Source: Acidipila sp.
GTDB lineage: Bacteria > Acidobacteriota > Terriglobia > Acidiferrales > UBA7541
Assembly: GCA_010365215.1 (NCBI GenBank)
Contig: JAAFGT010000003.1
Span: 1 to 64,000 of the forward strand
Reading direction: 5' to 3'
DNA: 64,000 nucleotides
Part shown: one piece after another, positions 42,008-50,932 of the stretch
How the letters are laid out: the number at the start of each line of letters is the position of its first letter
Numbering within the stretch: position 1 is the first letter of the stretch
The notes under the pieces: generated by a model
What the model was told of the DNA's origin: nothing
The model's input: only the letters and a program-made list of their open reading frames with translations
Database searches by the model: none
Position numbers and translations under genes: made by a program

Positions 42008-43113
42008 GCGGATCCCTGGCGGTGAAACAGTTCTCGGAATTTCGTTTCCGGCATGGGCTCAATTTCGAGTAGCTTCAGGTTTTCGTGCACGTGAGCCACG
42101 CTGCTCATTCCCACCAGCGCCGTGGTGATGCCCGGGGCGGAGCGCGCAAACTGCAGCGCGCGAAGCAGATCGCTTTCCAGTCCCACCACCTCTTTCAGGA
42201 ACGGGGGAAGGCTTCTGGCCAGGCGTCCCTGGAGCAAAGCGGCGCTGCCCACCACGGTGATGCCCAGTCGATGCGCCGCGGAAACCAGCGGCACCATCCG
42301 CCCCTCGATCGCCTGGTTGGGCTGCAATAAAGCTTCCGCCATCACCAGATTGAACGGAACCTGCACGAACTGAAAATGATGATTCTCCCCGGCCACCTCG
42401 CGCGCTAACCCGGCCATCTCCTCGATGGAAATAAAGTCAGCGGCCTCCGGTGCCTGCCGGAAAGCGCTCCAGGTAGCCAGGCCATAAGCGCCGATTTTGC
42501 CGGTAGTCACAGCGGTCTCCAGAAGAGCGAACGCGCCGCGCAATCGCGCGCGGAAATCTTCGCGGGAAACCGCCGGGAGCTGCGTCTCGGGATTGTGCAG
42601 GTAAAAAATGTCGACGGAATCCACGCCCAGATTACGCAAACTGCGTTCCAGCTGGTCTTCGAGAAACTGGGGAGCCAGGCAATGGCAGCCCGCGGCAATC
42701 TCTTCGGCGCGGAGGATTCCCGGCTCCAGATACTCATTGGCAAAGTACTCTCCCGGATCGGGCGGCATTTCGCCGTCGGGGGTCAGGTAACCGGCTTTCG
42801 TGCAAAGCACCAGTTCGCGCCGCTCGACGCCCTGTTCCTGGAGCCGGCGTAGCGCCTCGCCGATGGAGCGTTCGCTGCGCTGGAAGCGGTAGTTGATAGC
42901 GGAGTCGATGACGTTAATGCCGGCGAGGACCGCGGCGACCACGGCATCGGTGTAGGCATTATCCGTGGCCACGTCGGGAGTGCCCAGATAGCTGCCTAAC
43001 CCAAGCGAAGAAAACTGCAGCCCGCGGCGCTCACGAAAATATCCCGTCGCGGCGCGCCCGGAAAAGCGCGATGCGAATCGCCTGGTGCCCTCTGCTGTTG
43101 CCAGCTCCGGCAT
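42004..43113 (-). CDS. Aldo/keto reductase
   Basis: 369 residues. Family motifs in order: VIDSAINYRFQRSERSIGEA (catalytic Asp/Tyr region), LVLCTKAGYL (catalytic Lys), VDIFYLHNPE (catalytic His), and a C-terminal region binding NADP (NQAIEGRMVPLVSAAHRLGI, VVGSAALLQGRL, ALVGMSSVAHVHENL). It uses NADPH to reduce aldehydes or ketones; the substrate is unknown. The UvrC-like gene is upstream on the same strand (106 nt). The N-terminus is about 40 residues longer than typical and its start may be later. Confidence 0.9.
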   Translation of the reverse strand: MPELATAEGTRRFASRFSGRAATGYFRERRGLQFSSLGLGSYLGTPDVATDNAYTDAVVAAVLAGINVIDSAINYRFQRSERSIGEALRRLQEQGVERRELVLCTKAGYLTPDGEMPPDPGEYFANEYLEPGILRAEEIAAGCHCLAPQFLEDQLERSLRNLGVDSVDIFYLHNPETQLPAVSREDFRARLRGAFALLETAVTTGKIGAYGLATWSAFRQAPEAADFISIEEMAGLAREVAGENHHFQFVQVPFNLVMAEALLQPNQAIEGRMVPLVSAAHRLGITVVGSAALLQGRLARSLPPFLKEVVGLESDLLRALQFARSAPGITTALVGMSSVAHVHENLKLLEIEPMPETKFRELFHRQGSA

Positions 43114-43219
43114 GCACTCTCCCGCAAGGAAACGGCGGTGTTACTCAGCCTTATCGGCCGCAAATGGCATTTCGCGCAGCCGCCGCCTGTACGGCGAGTA
43201 TAACAGAGGGGGTGCAGGA

Positions 43220-44386
43220 CTATGGATTTGGCGCAGATGCCGCAGTGAGAATTCGCGAGCACGCGCGCACGATGCGCCGGTAGGGCCAGCCGCGCTCGAA
43301 GAATAGAATCTCCCCGATACGCGGCTTGGAGTAATACCACCCCGCCAGCAGCGCCAGGTGATCCGCCAGGCGGTCCGCCGCACTCGCGCTCCGGTCCTCC
43401 GCTGCATGGTCCGGCAAAGCAATTTCAGGCTCGAGATGCTCGCGCACAATCGCCTCCACCGAGCGCGGTTCGGAAGCCAGCTCGCCAAAAGGAAGAAAGA
43501 AGGGGTTGTCGAGCATGCCCGAGCGCACCGCAAATACCGCTATGGTTCGTTCCGCCGCGGCGGGAGCGAGCACCACGGCGCTGAGTTCCTCGACGTTGCG
43601 CGCCAGATCGGGCAGGCTGCGAAGAACGCCCGAAACCTTTTCAATCTTCTTATGCAGCCCCGCGCTGCGCTCGAAATCGAGCGCAGCAGAAGCGGCGTCG
43701 CGCTCTTTTGCCAGTTCCGTTGCCAGTGAAGCGCCGCAACTCCCCAGAAACGCCGCCACGCGGCTCACCTCAACCGTGTACTCCTCGTCCGAACAACCGG
43801 CAAAGCAAGGCGCCAGGCACATCTTCATTTCCGAATAAATGCAGCCCGGAAAAGTGGGATCCCGGCGGATGCGAATTTGGCAGCGGCGGATTTTGTAGAA
43901 ATTCAGAAACTGATTCAGGAAACTGTCCGCAGCCCGACCGGAAGGGAAAGGTCCAAAGTAGGTTGCGCCGTCAAAGCGCAGGCGCCGCGTAACGTAGCAC
44001 CGCGGATACGCACTGGCCAGCTTAAGCTTTAGCATGGCCGGTGGCCGCAGGCGCATCCATTCGCGATAGCGATGGGGAAATGCCGCGACGGCGAGTTGAT
44101 AAATCGTCAGCGACTGCTCGAAGGGAGAGCCGGTGAGACGGTAGCGAACGCGCGCCGCGATTTCGCGCAGATTCAGCCGCTTGCTCGGCGCTTCCGGCGT
44201 GGCTAGCAGAGTCTTGAGGCGGCGGCGCAGGTCCGCGGTGCGGCCCAGGTAGGGGCGCGCCTCGGGGGAGTGCATCTCCAGGCGAAACACCGCCGGGCGC
44301 GGCGGAAGCGCCGCAAAAAAATCGGCGTCGCGCGCGGGATCGAAATCCTGGCCACACTCCAGTTCCAGCACCAGGCCAGAATACAA
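43220..44386 (-). CDS. Truncated UvrC-like protein with Fe-S-type cysteines
   Basis: 388 residues. The N-terminus keeps a GIY-YIG-like pattern but altered: PAVFRLE (the GIY Tyr position is Phe) then YLGRTADLRRRL (YIG-type) at about 31-57. A UvrC-like central region follows: YFGPFPSGRAADSFLNQFL (143-161), then Cys169, Cys182, Cys190 and Cys194 spaced 13, 8 and 4, matching the E. coli UvrC 4Fe-4S ligands (154, 166, 174, 178). A UVR-like helix pair is at about 220-250. The RNase H-like endonuclease and HhH domains of UvrC are absent. So it is a UvrC/Cho relative, probably not a full excinuclease. It is downstream of the hpnH operon genes (42 nt). Confidence 0.8.
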   Translation of the reverse strand: MYSGLVLELECGQDFDPARDADFFAALPPRPAVFRLEMHSPEARPYLGRTADLRRRLKTLLATPEAPSKRLNLREIAARVRYRLTGSPFEQSLTIYQLAVAAFPHRYREWMRLRPPAMLKLKLASAYPRCYVTRRLRFDGATYFGPFPSGRAADSFLNQFLNFYKIRRCQIRIRRDPTFPGCIYSEMKMCLAPCFAGCSDEEYTVEVSRVAAFLGSCGASLATELAKERDAASAALDFERSAGLHKKIEKVSGVLRSLPDLARNVEELSAVVLAPAAAERTIAVFAVRSGMLDNPFFLPFGELASEPRSVEAIVREHLEPEIALPDHAAEDRSASAADRLADHLALLAGWYYSKPRIGEILFFERGWPYRRIVRACSRILTAASAPNP

Positions 44387-44428
44387 CGAAGCGGCGAGCT
44401 TAGACAGGCAGCGCCACGCCGTGCAGTT

Positions 44429-44848
44429 CTATTCCAGAGGTTCGGGGTCGATCCCGATATTTTTTTCGCCGGCCGCTTTTCGCTCGTTGTACTTTTTCAC
44501 CCAGGCCGCGAAGCTTTTCCCCGCCGCGGTATCGCGCCCGGAGAACGACAGAGCTGCTATCTCCGAATAGCGGATGGAAATTTTGTCAGCACGGTCCTTG
44601 GGCATTACGCGCACAAAGCAGTCTTCCAGGCGGGGCCCTTCGATTTTGCGGTCGAACAGGTACCCTTCAATCGTATCGCCGTTCTTGAGCGTGAGCGTCA
44701 GATCTCCGCGGTAGTCAAACGCCTTTTCCAGCGCAGCGCGAACCTCTTCGGCGCTAGCCAGCTTCGGTACCCAGCCCTCAAGTTTTTCATGCACCGTGCC
44801 AAGCGATTCTTCCACTGGCTCTGCCTCAGGCGTATTTGGGTCGAACAT
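44429..44848 (-). CDS. Unknown protein in the hpnH operon
   Basis: 139 residues, acidic N-terminus (MFDPNTPEAEPVEESLG), then a helical stretch and a beta core (DYRGDLTLTLKNGDTIEGYLF, DCFVRVMPKDRADKISIRYSEIAALSFSG) of SH3/Sm-like appearance, then a lysine-rich tail. No family was recognised with certainty. It starts 9 nt after the hpnH stop and ends 42 nt before the UvrC-like gene, so it belongs to the same transcript. It is soluble with no signal peptide. Confidence 0.75.
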   Translation of the reverse strand: MFDPNTPEAEPVEESLGTVHEKLEGWVPKLASAEEVRAALEKAFDYRGDLTLTLKNGDTIEGYLFDRKIEGPRLEDCFVRVMPKDRADKISIRYSEIAALSFSGRDTAAGKSFAAWVKKYNERKAAGEKNIGIDPEPLE

Positions 44849-44857
44849 TGAAATTGA

Positions 44858-45952
44858 CTAGGAGTTTGGCGACGTGGAAATCTGGATCAGCGGAGCGCTC
44901 GGCCTGCTGGCAGCGCCGCCCATGGAATCCGGATCCTTATACTTATTGAAGATCGTTGCCCGCACGGTGCTGAGAAATCCGCCCAGCGAACCAAAAGTAT
45001 CGCTCACCGCGCTGGCTTCATATCCGCTATGCACCATGCAGTTGGCGCACTTCGGATTTCCGCTTTCGGTGCCATATTCAGCCCAGTTGGTCTCGCGGAT
45101 CAACTCCTGGAAGCTGTCCGTGTAACCGTCCTGAAGCAGGTAGCAGGGCTTCTGCCACCCGAAGATGTTGTAGGTAGGCATGCCCCACGGGGTGCACTTG
45201 TAGTGCCGCTTGCCCATTAGAAATTCCAGAAACAGCGGGCTCATATTAAAACGCCACTTTTCGCTGCGGTTGCTGAGGATCTCGCGGAATAGCCGGCGCG
45301 TTTTCGTTCTGCTCAGGAAATGCTCCTGGTCGGGAGCCTTATCGTAGGTGTAGCCGGGAGAGAGCATCATGCCCTCAACTCCCAGGTCCATCATTTCGTC
45401 GAAAAACTGGCGGACGCTTTGCGGCTCGGCGCCATCGAACAGGGTGGTATTCGTAGTCACGCGGAAACCGCGGTGCAACGCTTCGCGGATTCCCTCCACG
45501 GCCTTGTCGTAAGTACCTTCGCGGCAGACCGCGAAGTCGTGGTGCTCGCGCTGGCCATCCATGTGGACGACAATGGAAAAATACTTGCTGGGCGTGAACT
45601 CGTCGAGCTTCTCGCGCAGCAGCAGCCCGTTGGTGCACAGGTACACATACTTCTTGCGCGCCACCAGGCCCTCGACGATCTCCGCGATGCGCGGATGCAT
45701 CAGCGGCTCACCCCCGGGAATGCTGACCATGGGCGCGCCACACTCCTCCGCCGCGCGGAAACACTCCTCGGGCGTCAGGTCCCTCTTCAGCACGTGCGCT
45801 GGATACTGGATCTTCCCGCAGCCGGCGCAAGCCAGGTTGCAGCGCAGCAATGGCTCCAGCATCATCACCACGGGATAATGCTTGGTTCCCCGCAGCTTCT
45901 GCCCCACCACGTAGGACGCAACCGTCCACATTTGAGATAACGGTACAGCCAT
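44858..45952 (-). CDS. hpnH: Adenosyl-hopene transferase HpnH (radical SAM)
   Basis: 364 residues, opening MAVPLSQMWTVASYVVGQKL, a family-specific sequence. The radical-SAM CxxxCxxC motif is C38-x3-C42-x2-C45 (RCNLACAGCGK), then the GGEPL motif (SIPGGEPLMHPRI). The SPASM-like C-terminus contains KCTPWGMPTYN, PCYLLQDGY and KCANCMVHSGYEAS. HpnH attaches the 5'-deoxyadenosyl group of SAM to diploptene to make adenosylhopane, the first step toward C35 hopanoids. It is the first gene of an operon with the unknown and UvrC-like genes. The N-terminal start and length agree with HpnH elsewhere. Confidence 0.96.
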   Translation of the reverse strand: MAVPLSQMWTVASYVVGQKLRGTKHYPVVMMLEPLLRCNLACAGCGKIQYPAHVLKRDLTPEECFRAAEECGAPMVSIPGGEPLMHPRIAEIVEGLVARKKYVYLCTNGLLLREKLDEFTPSKYFSIVVHMDGQREHHDFAVCREGTYDKAVEGIREALHRGFRVTTNTTLFDGAEPQSVRQFFDEMMDLGVEGMMLSPGYTYDKAPDQEHFLSRTKTRRLFREILSNRSEKWRFNMSPLFLEFLMGKRHYKCTPWGMPTYNIFGWQKPCYLLQDGYTDSFQELIRETNWAEYGTESGNPKCANCMVHSGYEASAVSDTFGSLGGFLSTVRATIFNKYKDPDSMGGAASRPSAPLIQISTSPNS

Positions 45953-46149
45953 TCGAAGCCGACTCCCGGAATGCCCTTACCTAGAGTGAATAGACGTGAA
46001 AGTACTATATTACAGGAATCCCGCCACCCTGTGAACCACGCACATTCCCGACACGTTCCACCAAAGCAGCCCTGCGGAAGCTCAACGACAACAGCGGTTT
46101 ACGCACACTTTTACCCAAACATTGGTACGCACCAGCGCCGCGCCATCCA

Positions 46150-47295
46150 TCAGTAAGATTTCAGCACCCACGCAGCGATCACCAGGCGCTGAATCTCACT
46201 GGTGCCTTCGTAAATCTCCGTGATGCGCGCGTCGCGATACATCCGCTCCACCGGATATTCCCGGCTGTAACCGTAACCGCCGTGAATTTGGATGGCTTTG
46301 TGGGTCACCCGCGTTGCCATTTCGCTGGCAAACAGCTTGGCCATGGCCGCTTCCATCGAAAACCGCGCGCCGGAATCCTGTTTCCAGGCGGCCCGGCGTA
46401 GCAGCAGCCGCGCTGCTTCGATTTCCGTGGACATGTCCGCGAGCATGAATTGAATGGCCTGAAATTGAGAGATGGGCGCGCCGAACGCCAGCCGCTCTTG
46501 CGAGTACTTCAAGGCCGTTTCAAACGCGCCCTGGGCGATGCCCGTGGCTTGCGCGGCAATGCCGATGCGGCCCCCGTCCAGGGTCGACAGCGCCACCTTG
46601 TAGCCTTCCCCTTCCGCGCCGATGCGATTCTCTACGGGCACTTCGCAATCGCTGAAAGAGAGTTCGGTGCACGCGGTGGCGTTTATTCCCAGTTTTTTCT
46701 CTTCTTTTCCTACCTTAAATCCCGGGGTACCGCGCTCGATGACCAGCGCGGTAATCCCCTTCTCGCCTTTCGCCGGTTCGGTATTCACGTACACGATGGC
46801 CGCATCGGCCGCGCCGCCATTCGTAATCCAGGACTTCGTGCCGTTGACCACGTAGCGATCGCCCCGGCGCACCGCCTTGGTGGTAAGCGCCGCCGCGTTC
46901 GAGCCTGCTTGCGGTTCGGTCAGCGCGTAGCACCCGATTTTCTCGCCGTGCGCAAACGGAGCGAGAAATTTACTTTTCTGCGCCTCCGTGCCCAGGCGGT
47001 GAATGGGATCGCAATAGAGCGAGTTCTGCACCGACAGAATCACGCCCGTGGAAGCGCATACGCGCGAAATTTCTTCAATCACGATCGCGTAGCTGATGTG
47101 ATCGAAACCGGCTCCGCCTTCCGCTTCAGGAATGGCCACGCCGGTCAGACCCAGTTCCGCGGCTTTGCGAAACGTTTCGCGGGGAAACTCGCCGGTTTCG
47201 TCGCAGTGACGCGCCAGCGGTTTCACTTCCGCTTCGGCGAATTCCCGAACCGTGCGCTGCAGAATTTTCTGTTCGTCGGTCAGGTCAAGATGCAA
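46150..47295 (-). CDS. Acyl-CoA dehydrogenase
   Basis: 381 residues, the full length. Family motifs: YALTEPQAGSNAAALTTKAV (FAD/substrate loop), TKSWITNGGAADAAIVY, then GRIGIAAQATGIAQGAFE, and QIHGGYGYSREYPVERMYRDARITEIYEGTSEIQR (C-terminal signature, catalytic Glu in YEGTSE). It oxidises short-chain acyl-CoA to the 2-enoyl-CoA and passes electrons to ETF. It is followed 62 nt later on the other side by the HIT gene upstream on the same strand. ETF genes are not in the window. Confidence 0.96.
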   Translation of the reverse strand: MHLDLTDEQKILQRTVREFAEAEVKPLARHCDETGEFPRETFRKAAELGLTGVAIPEAEGGAGFDHISYAIVIEEISRVCASTGVILSVQNSLYCDPIHRLGTEAQKSKFLAPFAHGEKIGCYALTEPQAGSNAAALTTKAVRRGDRYVVNGTKSWITNGGAADAAIVYVNTEPAKGEKGITALVIERGTPGFKVGKEEKKLGINATACTELSFSDCEVPVENRIGAEGEGYKVALSTLDGGRIGIAAQATGIAQGAFETALKYSQERLAFGAPISQFQAIQFMLADMSTEIEAARLLLRRAAWKQDSGARFSMEAAMAKLFASEMATRVTHKAIQIHGGYGYSREYPVERMYRDARITEIYEGTSEIQRLVIAAWVLKSY

Positions 47296-47357
47296 AGTGA
47301 GTCACCCGCTTTTCAGATGTTTCCCGGTGGAAATGTCCACCTGCAGCTCCCGCGCAA

Positions 47358-47855
47358 CTACGTCTCAGGACCCGCCAGCGCCTTGCTTAACTTCTCGTAA
47401 GTTAGCGCCAACTCCTCCGGATGGAGCCGGGTCTCCGCCACCGTAGTCATAAAGCTGGCATCGCCTAACCACCGCGGGAGCACATGAAGATGGAGATGAT
47501 CGGCCACCCCCGCGCCGGCGCAACGGCCAAGATTCATACCCAGATTGTAACCCGGCGGAGAATACGTCGCGGCCAGTGCGCGCTGCAGGCGCTGCGCGAG
47601 CTGCATCATTTCGGTCAGCGTCTCCCCCTCAAGCGCTCCCAGGTCGGCCTCATGCGCGTAAGGCACCACCAGGCAGTGGCCCGTGGTATAGGGATACTGA
47701 TTCAAAATAACAAAATTTTTCTTGCCGCGAAGGACAATCAGCGTGCGCGCGTCATCCTGCGCCGCTGCCGCGTCGCAGAACACGCATCGCTCTTCTTTTT
47801 TTTGGTCGAGGCTGGCCACGTACTTGTAGCGCCAAGGTGTCCAAAGATAGTCCAT
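47358..47855 (-). CDS. HIT-family nucleotide phosphorylase/hydrolase
   Basis: 165 residues. Opens MDYLWTPWRYKYVASLDQKK; Cys pair CVFCDAAAAQDDA (zinc-ligand-like CxxC of Ap4A phosphorylase-type HIT proteins), then VILNQYPYTTGHCLVVPYAHEADL, and the HIT motif DHLHLHVLPRW (HxHxH). These hydrolyse or phosphorolyse dinucleoside polyphosphates such as Ap4A. It ends 62 nt before the acyl-CoA dehydrogenase and begins 16 nt downstream of the HU/IHF-like gene on the same strand. Confidence 0.93.
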   Translation of the reverse strand: MDYLWTPWRYKYVASLDQKKEERCVFCDAAAAQDDARTLIVLRGKKNFVILNQYPYTTGHCLVVPYAHEADLGALEGETLTEMMQLAQRLQRALAATYSPPGYNLGMNLGRCAGAGVADHLHLHVLPRWLGDASFMTTVAETRLHPEELALTYEKLSKALAGPET

Positions 47856-47871
47856 GCAGGCCGTCAGCAGA

Positions 47872-48219
47872 CTAGCGCGGAGCCTCGGAGGGAGCAGTAG
47901 TAGGAACCGCAGCGGGTTCCGCTGCGTCCGTGGTGTTCACGAATTCTTTGAGTTCCTTGCTGGGCTTGAAGAAAGGAATCTTCTTCGGCGGGACATCCAC
48001 TTTTTCCCCGGTCTTGGGATTGCGGCCCACGCGGCCGCGCCGCTGGCGTGTGCGGAAGCTCCCAAACCCGCGAATTTCAATCTTGTCGTTCTCGCGCAGC
48101 GCGCTGATGATGCTCTCGAAAATTGTTTCGACCACCGTCTCGGATTCCTTGCGGGGCAGTTCCGTGATGCGGATGACTTCTTCGACCAGGTCCGCTTTGG
48201 TCATCGTGGGTGATTTCAT
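47872..48219 (-). CDS. HU/IHF-type DNA-binding protein
   Basis: 115 residues; start M1 or M6 (MTKADLV, the conventional beginning). The family pattern is present: TKADLVEEVIRITELPRKES, IFESIISALRENDKIEIRGFG, then the DNA-binding beta arm GSFRTRQRRGRVGRNPKTGE and FFKPSKELKEFV. It resembles integration host factor beta more than HU (longer, with GRNPKTGE). A Thr/Pro/Ala tail of about 20 residues is added. It bends DNA in nucleoid organisation and regulation. The gene lies 223 nt downstream of rpsA, the order seen in E. coli (rpsA-ihfB). Confidence 0.94.
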   Translation of the reverse strand: MKSPTMTKADLVEEVIRITELPRKESETVVETIFESIISALRENDKIEIRGFGSFRTRQRRGRVGRNPKTGEKVDVPPKKIPFFKPSKELKEFVNTTDAAEPAAVPTTAPSEAPR

Positions 48220-48442
48220 CGCACTCTCCCCAACCTCGCAAGTTCTCGTGGGCGGGAATCAGGAGAACCTTGTTGCACTAACCCAAACAGTATCATCAAT
48301 TTCCGGATTCCGCTAGAACGCCTAGCCAACTCTCGTGGCGAGAAACCACCGGGCCTTTATGCGGGAAATCGTACCGATCATCTCGAACCCACCTCGCACC
48401 TTCGGTGGTTTTCGCGCTGATTTTTCGCAAGGCCTCTCGCCC

Positions 48443-50518
48443 TCAGGAGAAATCGCGTTTCGAGAGCATGATGTCGCCGATCGTGGCCTTCGACGACGTT
48501 TTCGTCGAGCGGTACTCTTTCAGCGTCTGTTTTTCCTCATGATGCTTCGCGCCGCGGAAGCTCAGTGCAATTTTGTGCTGGCCGGCATCGATGCGCAGGA
48601 TCTTGAAATCATATTCGGTCCCGGGCTCGAGCGTATGTCCTTCCGTGGGAGCGGCTGGCCGCTGCGGCGCTTTGTCGCGGTCGCCCTTGGGCCGGCGTTC
48701 CTCAATCTCGCTGATGTGGCACAAGCCCTCGATGCCCGTGGCCAATTCCACAAACGCGCCGAAGTTGGTTACGCGCATCACTTTGCCCTTCACGATGTCA
48801 TTGACGTGATGCCTGCCGAACCAGTCTGCCCAGATGTCATTCACCTGCTTGATGCCCAGCGACAGGCGGCGATTCTCCGTGTCAATCTTCAGCACCTTGG
48901 CTTCGATCGTTTCGCCTTTCTTGAGAGCTTCGCTGGGGTGCTTGATGCGCTGCGTCCAGGTGATATCGCTGACGTGCACCAGCCCATCGATGCCCTCTTC
49001 CACCTCGATAAAAGCGCCGAAATCGGTGAGGCTGCGAACGCGTCCCGTGACCGTGGTCCCGATGGGATATTTATCGCCGAGCGTAAGCCAGGGATCCGGC
49101 ATGGTCTGCTTCAGTCCGAGGGAGATGCGGCGCTGCTCCTCGCTGACGCCCAGGACCAGCACTTCCAGTTCATCCCCTATCGTCACGATCTTTGAAGGGT
49201 GCTTCATACGCTTGGACCAGGTCATTTCGCTTACGTGCACAAGTCCCTCGACGCCGGGCTCCAGCTCCACAAAAGCGCCGTAATCGGTGACCCCTACTAC
49301 CTTGCCGTAAACGCGCAGGCCGGCCGAATAGCGCTGCGGCACGGTAGCCCACGGATCGGGAACCAGCTGCTTGCGGCCCAGCGAGATGCGCATCTTCTCG
49401 CGATCGAACTTCAAAATTTTCAATTCCAGCTCGTCGCCTACCTTGAGCACCTCGGCTGGATTCTGCACGCGGCCCCAGGAAATGTCGGTGACGTGGAGCA
49501 GCCCATCCACCCCGCCGATATCCACGAATACACCGTACTCCGCGATATTCTTTACTGTGCCTTTGACCGTGGCTCCCTCGCTCAGGGTGTCGAAAAGACT
49601 ATCGCGCTTGGTCTTTAGTTCCTCTTCAAGAAGGATGCGGTGGCTGACCACCACATTGCCGCGTTTGCGGTTCATCTTCAGGATGCGGCAGGTGATGTCT
49701 TTGCCGATCCATTCGTCGAAGTCCTTCACCGGCCGCAGGTCGATCTGCGAAGCAGGCAGAAATGCGGGAACGCCGATGTCCACGATCAGGCCGCCGCGAA
49801 TACGCTCGGTAATCTTTCCGGTGATGCTTTCGTGCCCGCGATGCGCCTTCTCGATGTTTTCCCAGGCTTTCTTGCGATAGGCGCGCAGGTAGGAGACCAG
49901 CGCATAACCATCCTTGTGCTCGTGCAAAAGCTGCACAGGCACGGACTGTCCGGGCATCAGCGGGAAACCTTCTTTCAGATCGGCGAGCTCGGTGGCGGGC
50001 ACCAGAGCCTCGAATTTTCCACCGATGTCGACGACCACGCCGGCATCTACGATCGCCACCACCCGGCCTTCCACGTAATCGCCCTCGGCGCCTGTTTCCT
50101 GCGGCACCGCATACTGCTCCAGCAGCGCGTCCATCGCGTCCGCGCTCAAGTCACCTTTATCATCATCGGAGTCGTCTTGATCCCGCGAATCGGCGGGGCG
50201 ATGTTTGCGCCCACGTCCTCTGGATTTCTCGCCGCGCGGTTTTGCCGCGCCTGTAGCAGCCGGCCCGGCCGCAGCGGTCTCGGAAGATTTCTCACCGGGC
50301 TGCGCATTCGCCGAATCGCTCGCTTCGGCAGGCTCGGGGTGAGTCTGCTCCTGGAGAGCGTTCTCCTGCTTAGGAGCCTGCTCTTTGTGTGCCTGCTGGG
50401 GGTCCGGTTGGCTTTCCAGCGCACTGCCCACGGCAGCCGCGGAATGGTCGGAGGAAGTAGTAGTATTCGTCGAATGTTCGGTTGGCGGTGTGTTGTTGTC
50501 GTTTGTCATGGCCGTCAT
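48443..50518 (-). CDS. rpsA: 30S ribosomal protein S1
   Basis: 691 residues, longer than E. coli S1 (557) because of a low-complexity N-terminal extension (about 1-140; Gln/Glu/Ala/Pro and RGRGRKHR) and a final charged tail. Six S1 domains follow: the first two (about 150-290; GDYVEGRVVAIVDAGVVVDI and ESITGKITERIRGGLIVDIG) and four canonical RNA-binding repeats (GATVKGTVKNIAEYGVFVDI, GLRVYGKVVGVTDYGAFVEL, GTTVTGRVRSLTDFGAFIEV, NDIVKGKVMRVTNFGAFVEL). S1 binds mRNA on the 30S subunit to aid initiation. A consensus-like promoter is at 50638-50666. M1 could be M4 (MTNDNNTP). Confidence 0.95.
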   Translation of the reverse strand: MTAMTNDNNTPPTEHSTNTTTSSDHSAAAVGSALESQPDPQQAHKEQAPKQENALQEQTHPEPAEASDSANAQPGEKSSETAAAGPAATGAAKPRGEKSRGRGRKHRPADSRDQDDSDDDKGDLSADAMDALLEQYAVPQETGAEGDYVEGRVVAIVDAGVVVDIGGKFEALVPATELADLKEGFPLMPGQSVPVQLLHEHKDGYALVSYLRAYRKKAWENIEKAHRGHESITGKITERIRGGLIVDIGVPAFLPASQIDLRPVKDFDEWIGKDITCRILKMNRKRGNVVVSHRILLEEELKTKRDSLFDTLSEGATVKGTVKNIAEYGVFVDIGGVDGLLHVTDISWGRVQNPAEVLKVGDELELKILKFDREKMRISLGRKQLVPDPWATVPQRYSAGLRVYGKVVGVTDYGAFVELEPGVEGLVHVSEMTWSKRMKHPSKIVTIGDELEVLVLGVSEEQRRISLGLKQTMPDPWLTLGDKYPIGTTVTGRVRSLTDFGAFIEVEEGIDGLVHVSDITWTQRIKHPSEALKKGETIEAKVLKIDTENRRLSLGIKQVNDIWADWFGRHHVNDIVKGKVMRVTNFGAFVELATGIEGLCHISEIEERRPKGDRDKAPQRPAAPTEGHTLEPGTEYDFKILRIDAGQHKIALSFRGAKHHEEKQTLKEYRSTKTSSKATIGDIMLSKRDFS

Positions 50519-50637
50519 GCGCGGCCTCCCTGGAGATAGATTGCCCTGCCTACCGGGAGAACCCGGAAACTCCCTACATCGGGAAGTTAGAGCAAGGAAG
50601 GAAATGCACTGCGCGAGGCGAGCAATGCAACCTGAAA

Positions 50638-50666
50638 ATGGTACCTGCGCTATCGGGCCTTGTCAA
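50638..50666 (-). promoter_or_regulatory. Sigma-70-type promoter of rpsA
   Basis: On the minus strand TTGACA (50661-50666) is separated by 17 nt from TACCAT (50638-50643). It sits about 120 nt upstream of the rpsA start, allowing a long leader. An autogenous S1 control leader is common, but no specific structure was identified. Confidence 0.6.
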
Positions 50667-50723
50667 CCCAGCGCGATTGGCACGAAACCGTGATTCCTGT
50701 ACTCAAAATCAGGCAAAAAATAC

Positions 50724-50752
50724 TTGACCCAATCTTGCCGTTAACGTAGTTT
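50724..50752 (+). promoter_or_regulatory. Candidate promoter for the exported Lys/Ala-rich gene
   Basis: TTGACC (50724-50729) and TAGTTT (50747-50752) are 17 nt apart. The -10 is a poor match, so this is a weak candidate; it lies about 180 nt before the gene start. Confidence 0.3.
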
Positions 50753-50932
50753 CGGCTCACCTACCCCCAGCCCTTATACTCGACGGTTATTTACTTAAGG
50801 TCATGCGTCCGTCAGGAGGAATTCTCGAAACGATGGCGGCGGTGGCGCCCTGAGGGCGAATCGTGAGTACCAAGCGTTGATTCTGACGGTGACGCAATCT
50901 CCGGAATGTAGAATCGAATGGGGGGTAAATAC

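Larger units (their letters stand above)
50519..50932. other. 414-bp intergenic region between rpsA and the next gene
   Basis: No gene recognised. It holds the rpsA leader with a promoter at 50638-50666 on the minus strand and a possible plus-strand promoter at 50724-50752. The remaining 180 bp before the exported protein gene shows no obvious structure. Confidence 0.5.

Noticed and set aside
48380-48420. Terminator-like hairpin after rpsA
   Set aside because: Partial pairing of CCACC and GGTGG with no T-run; too weak to call.
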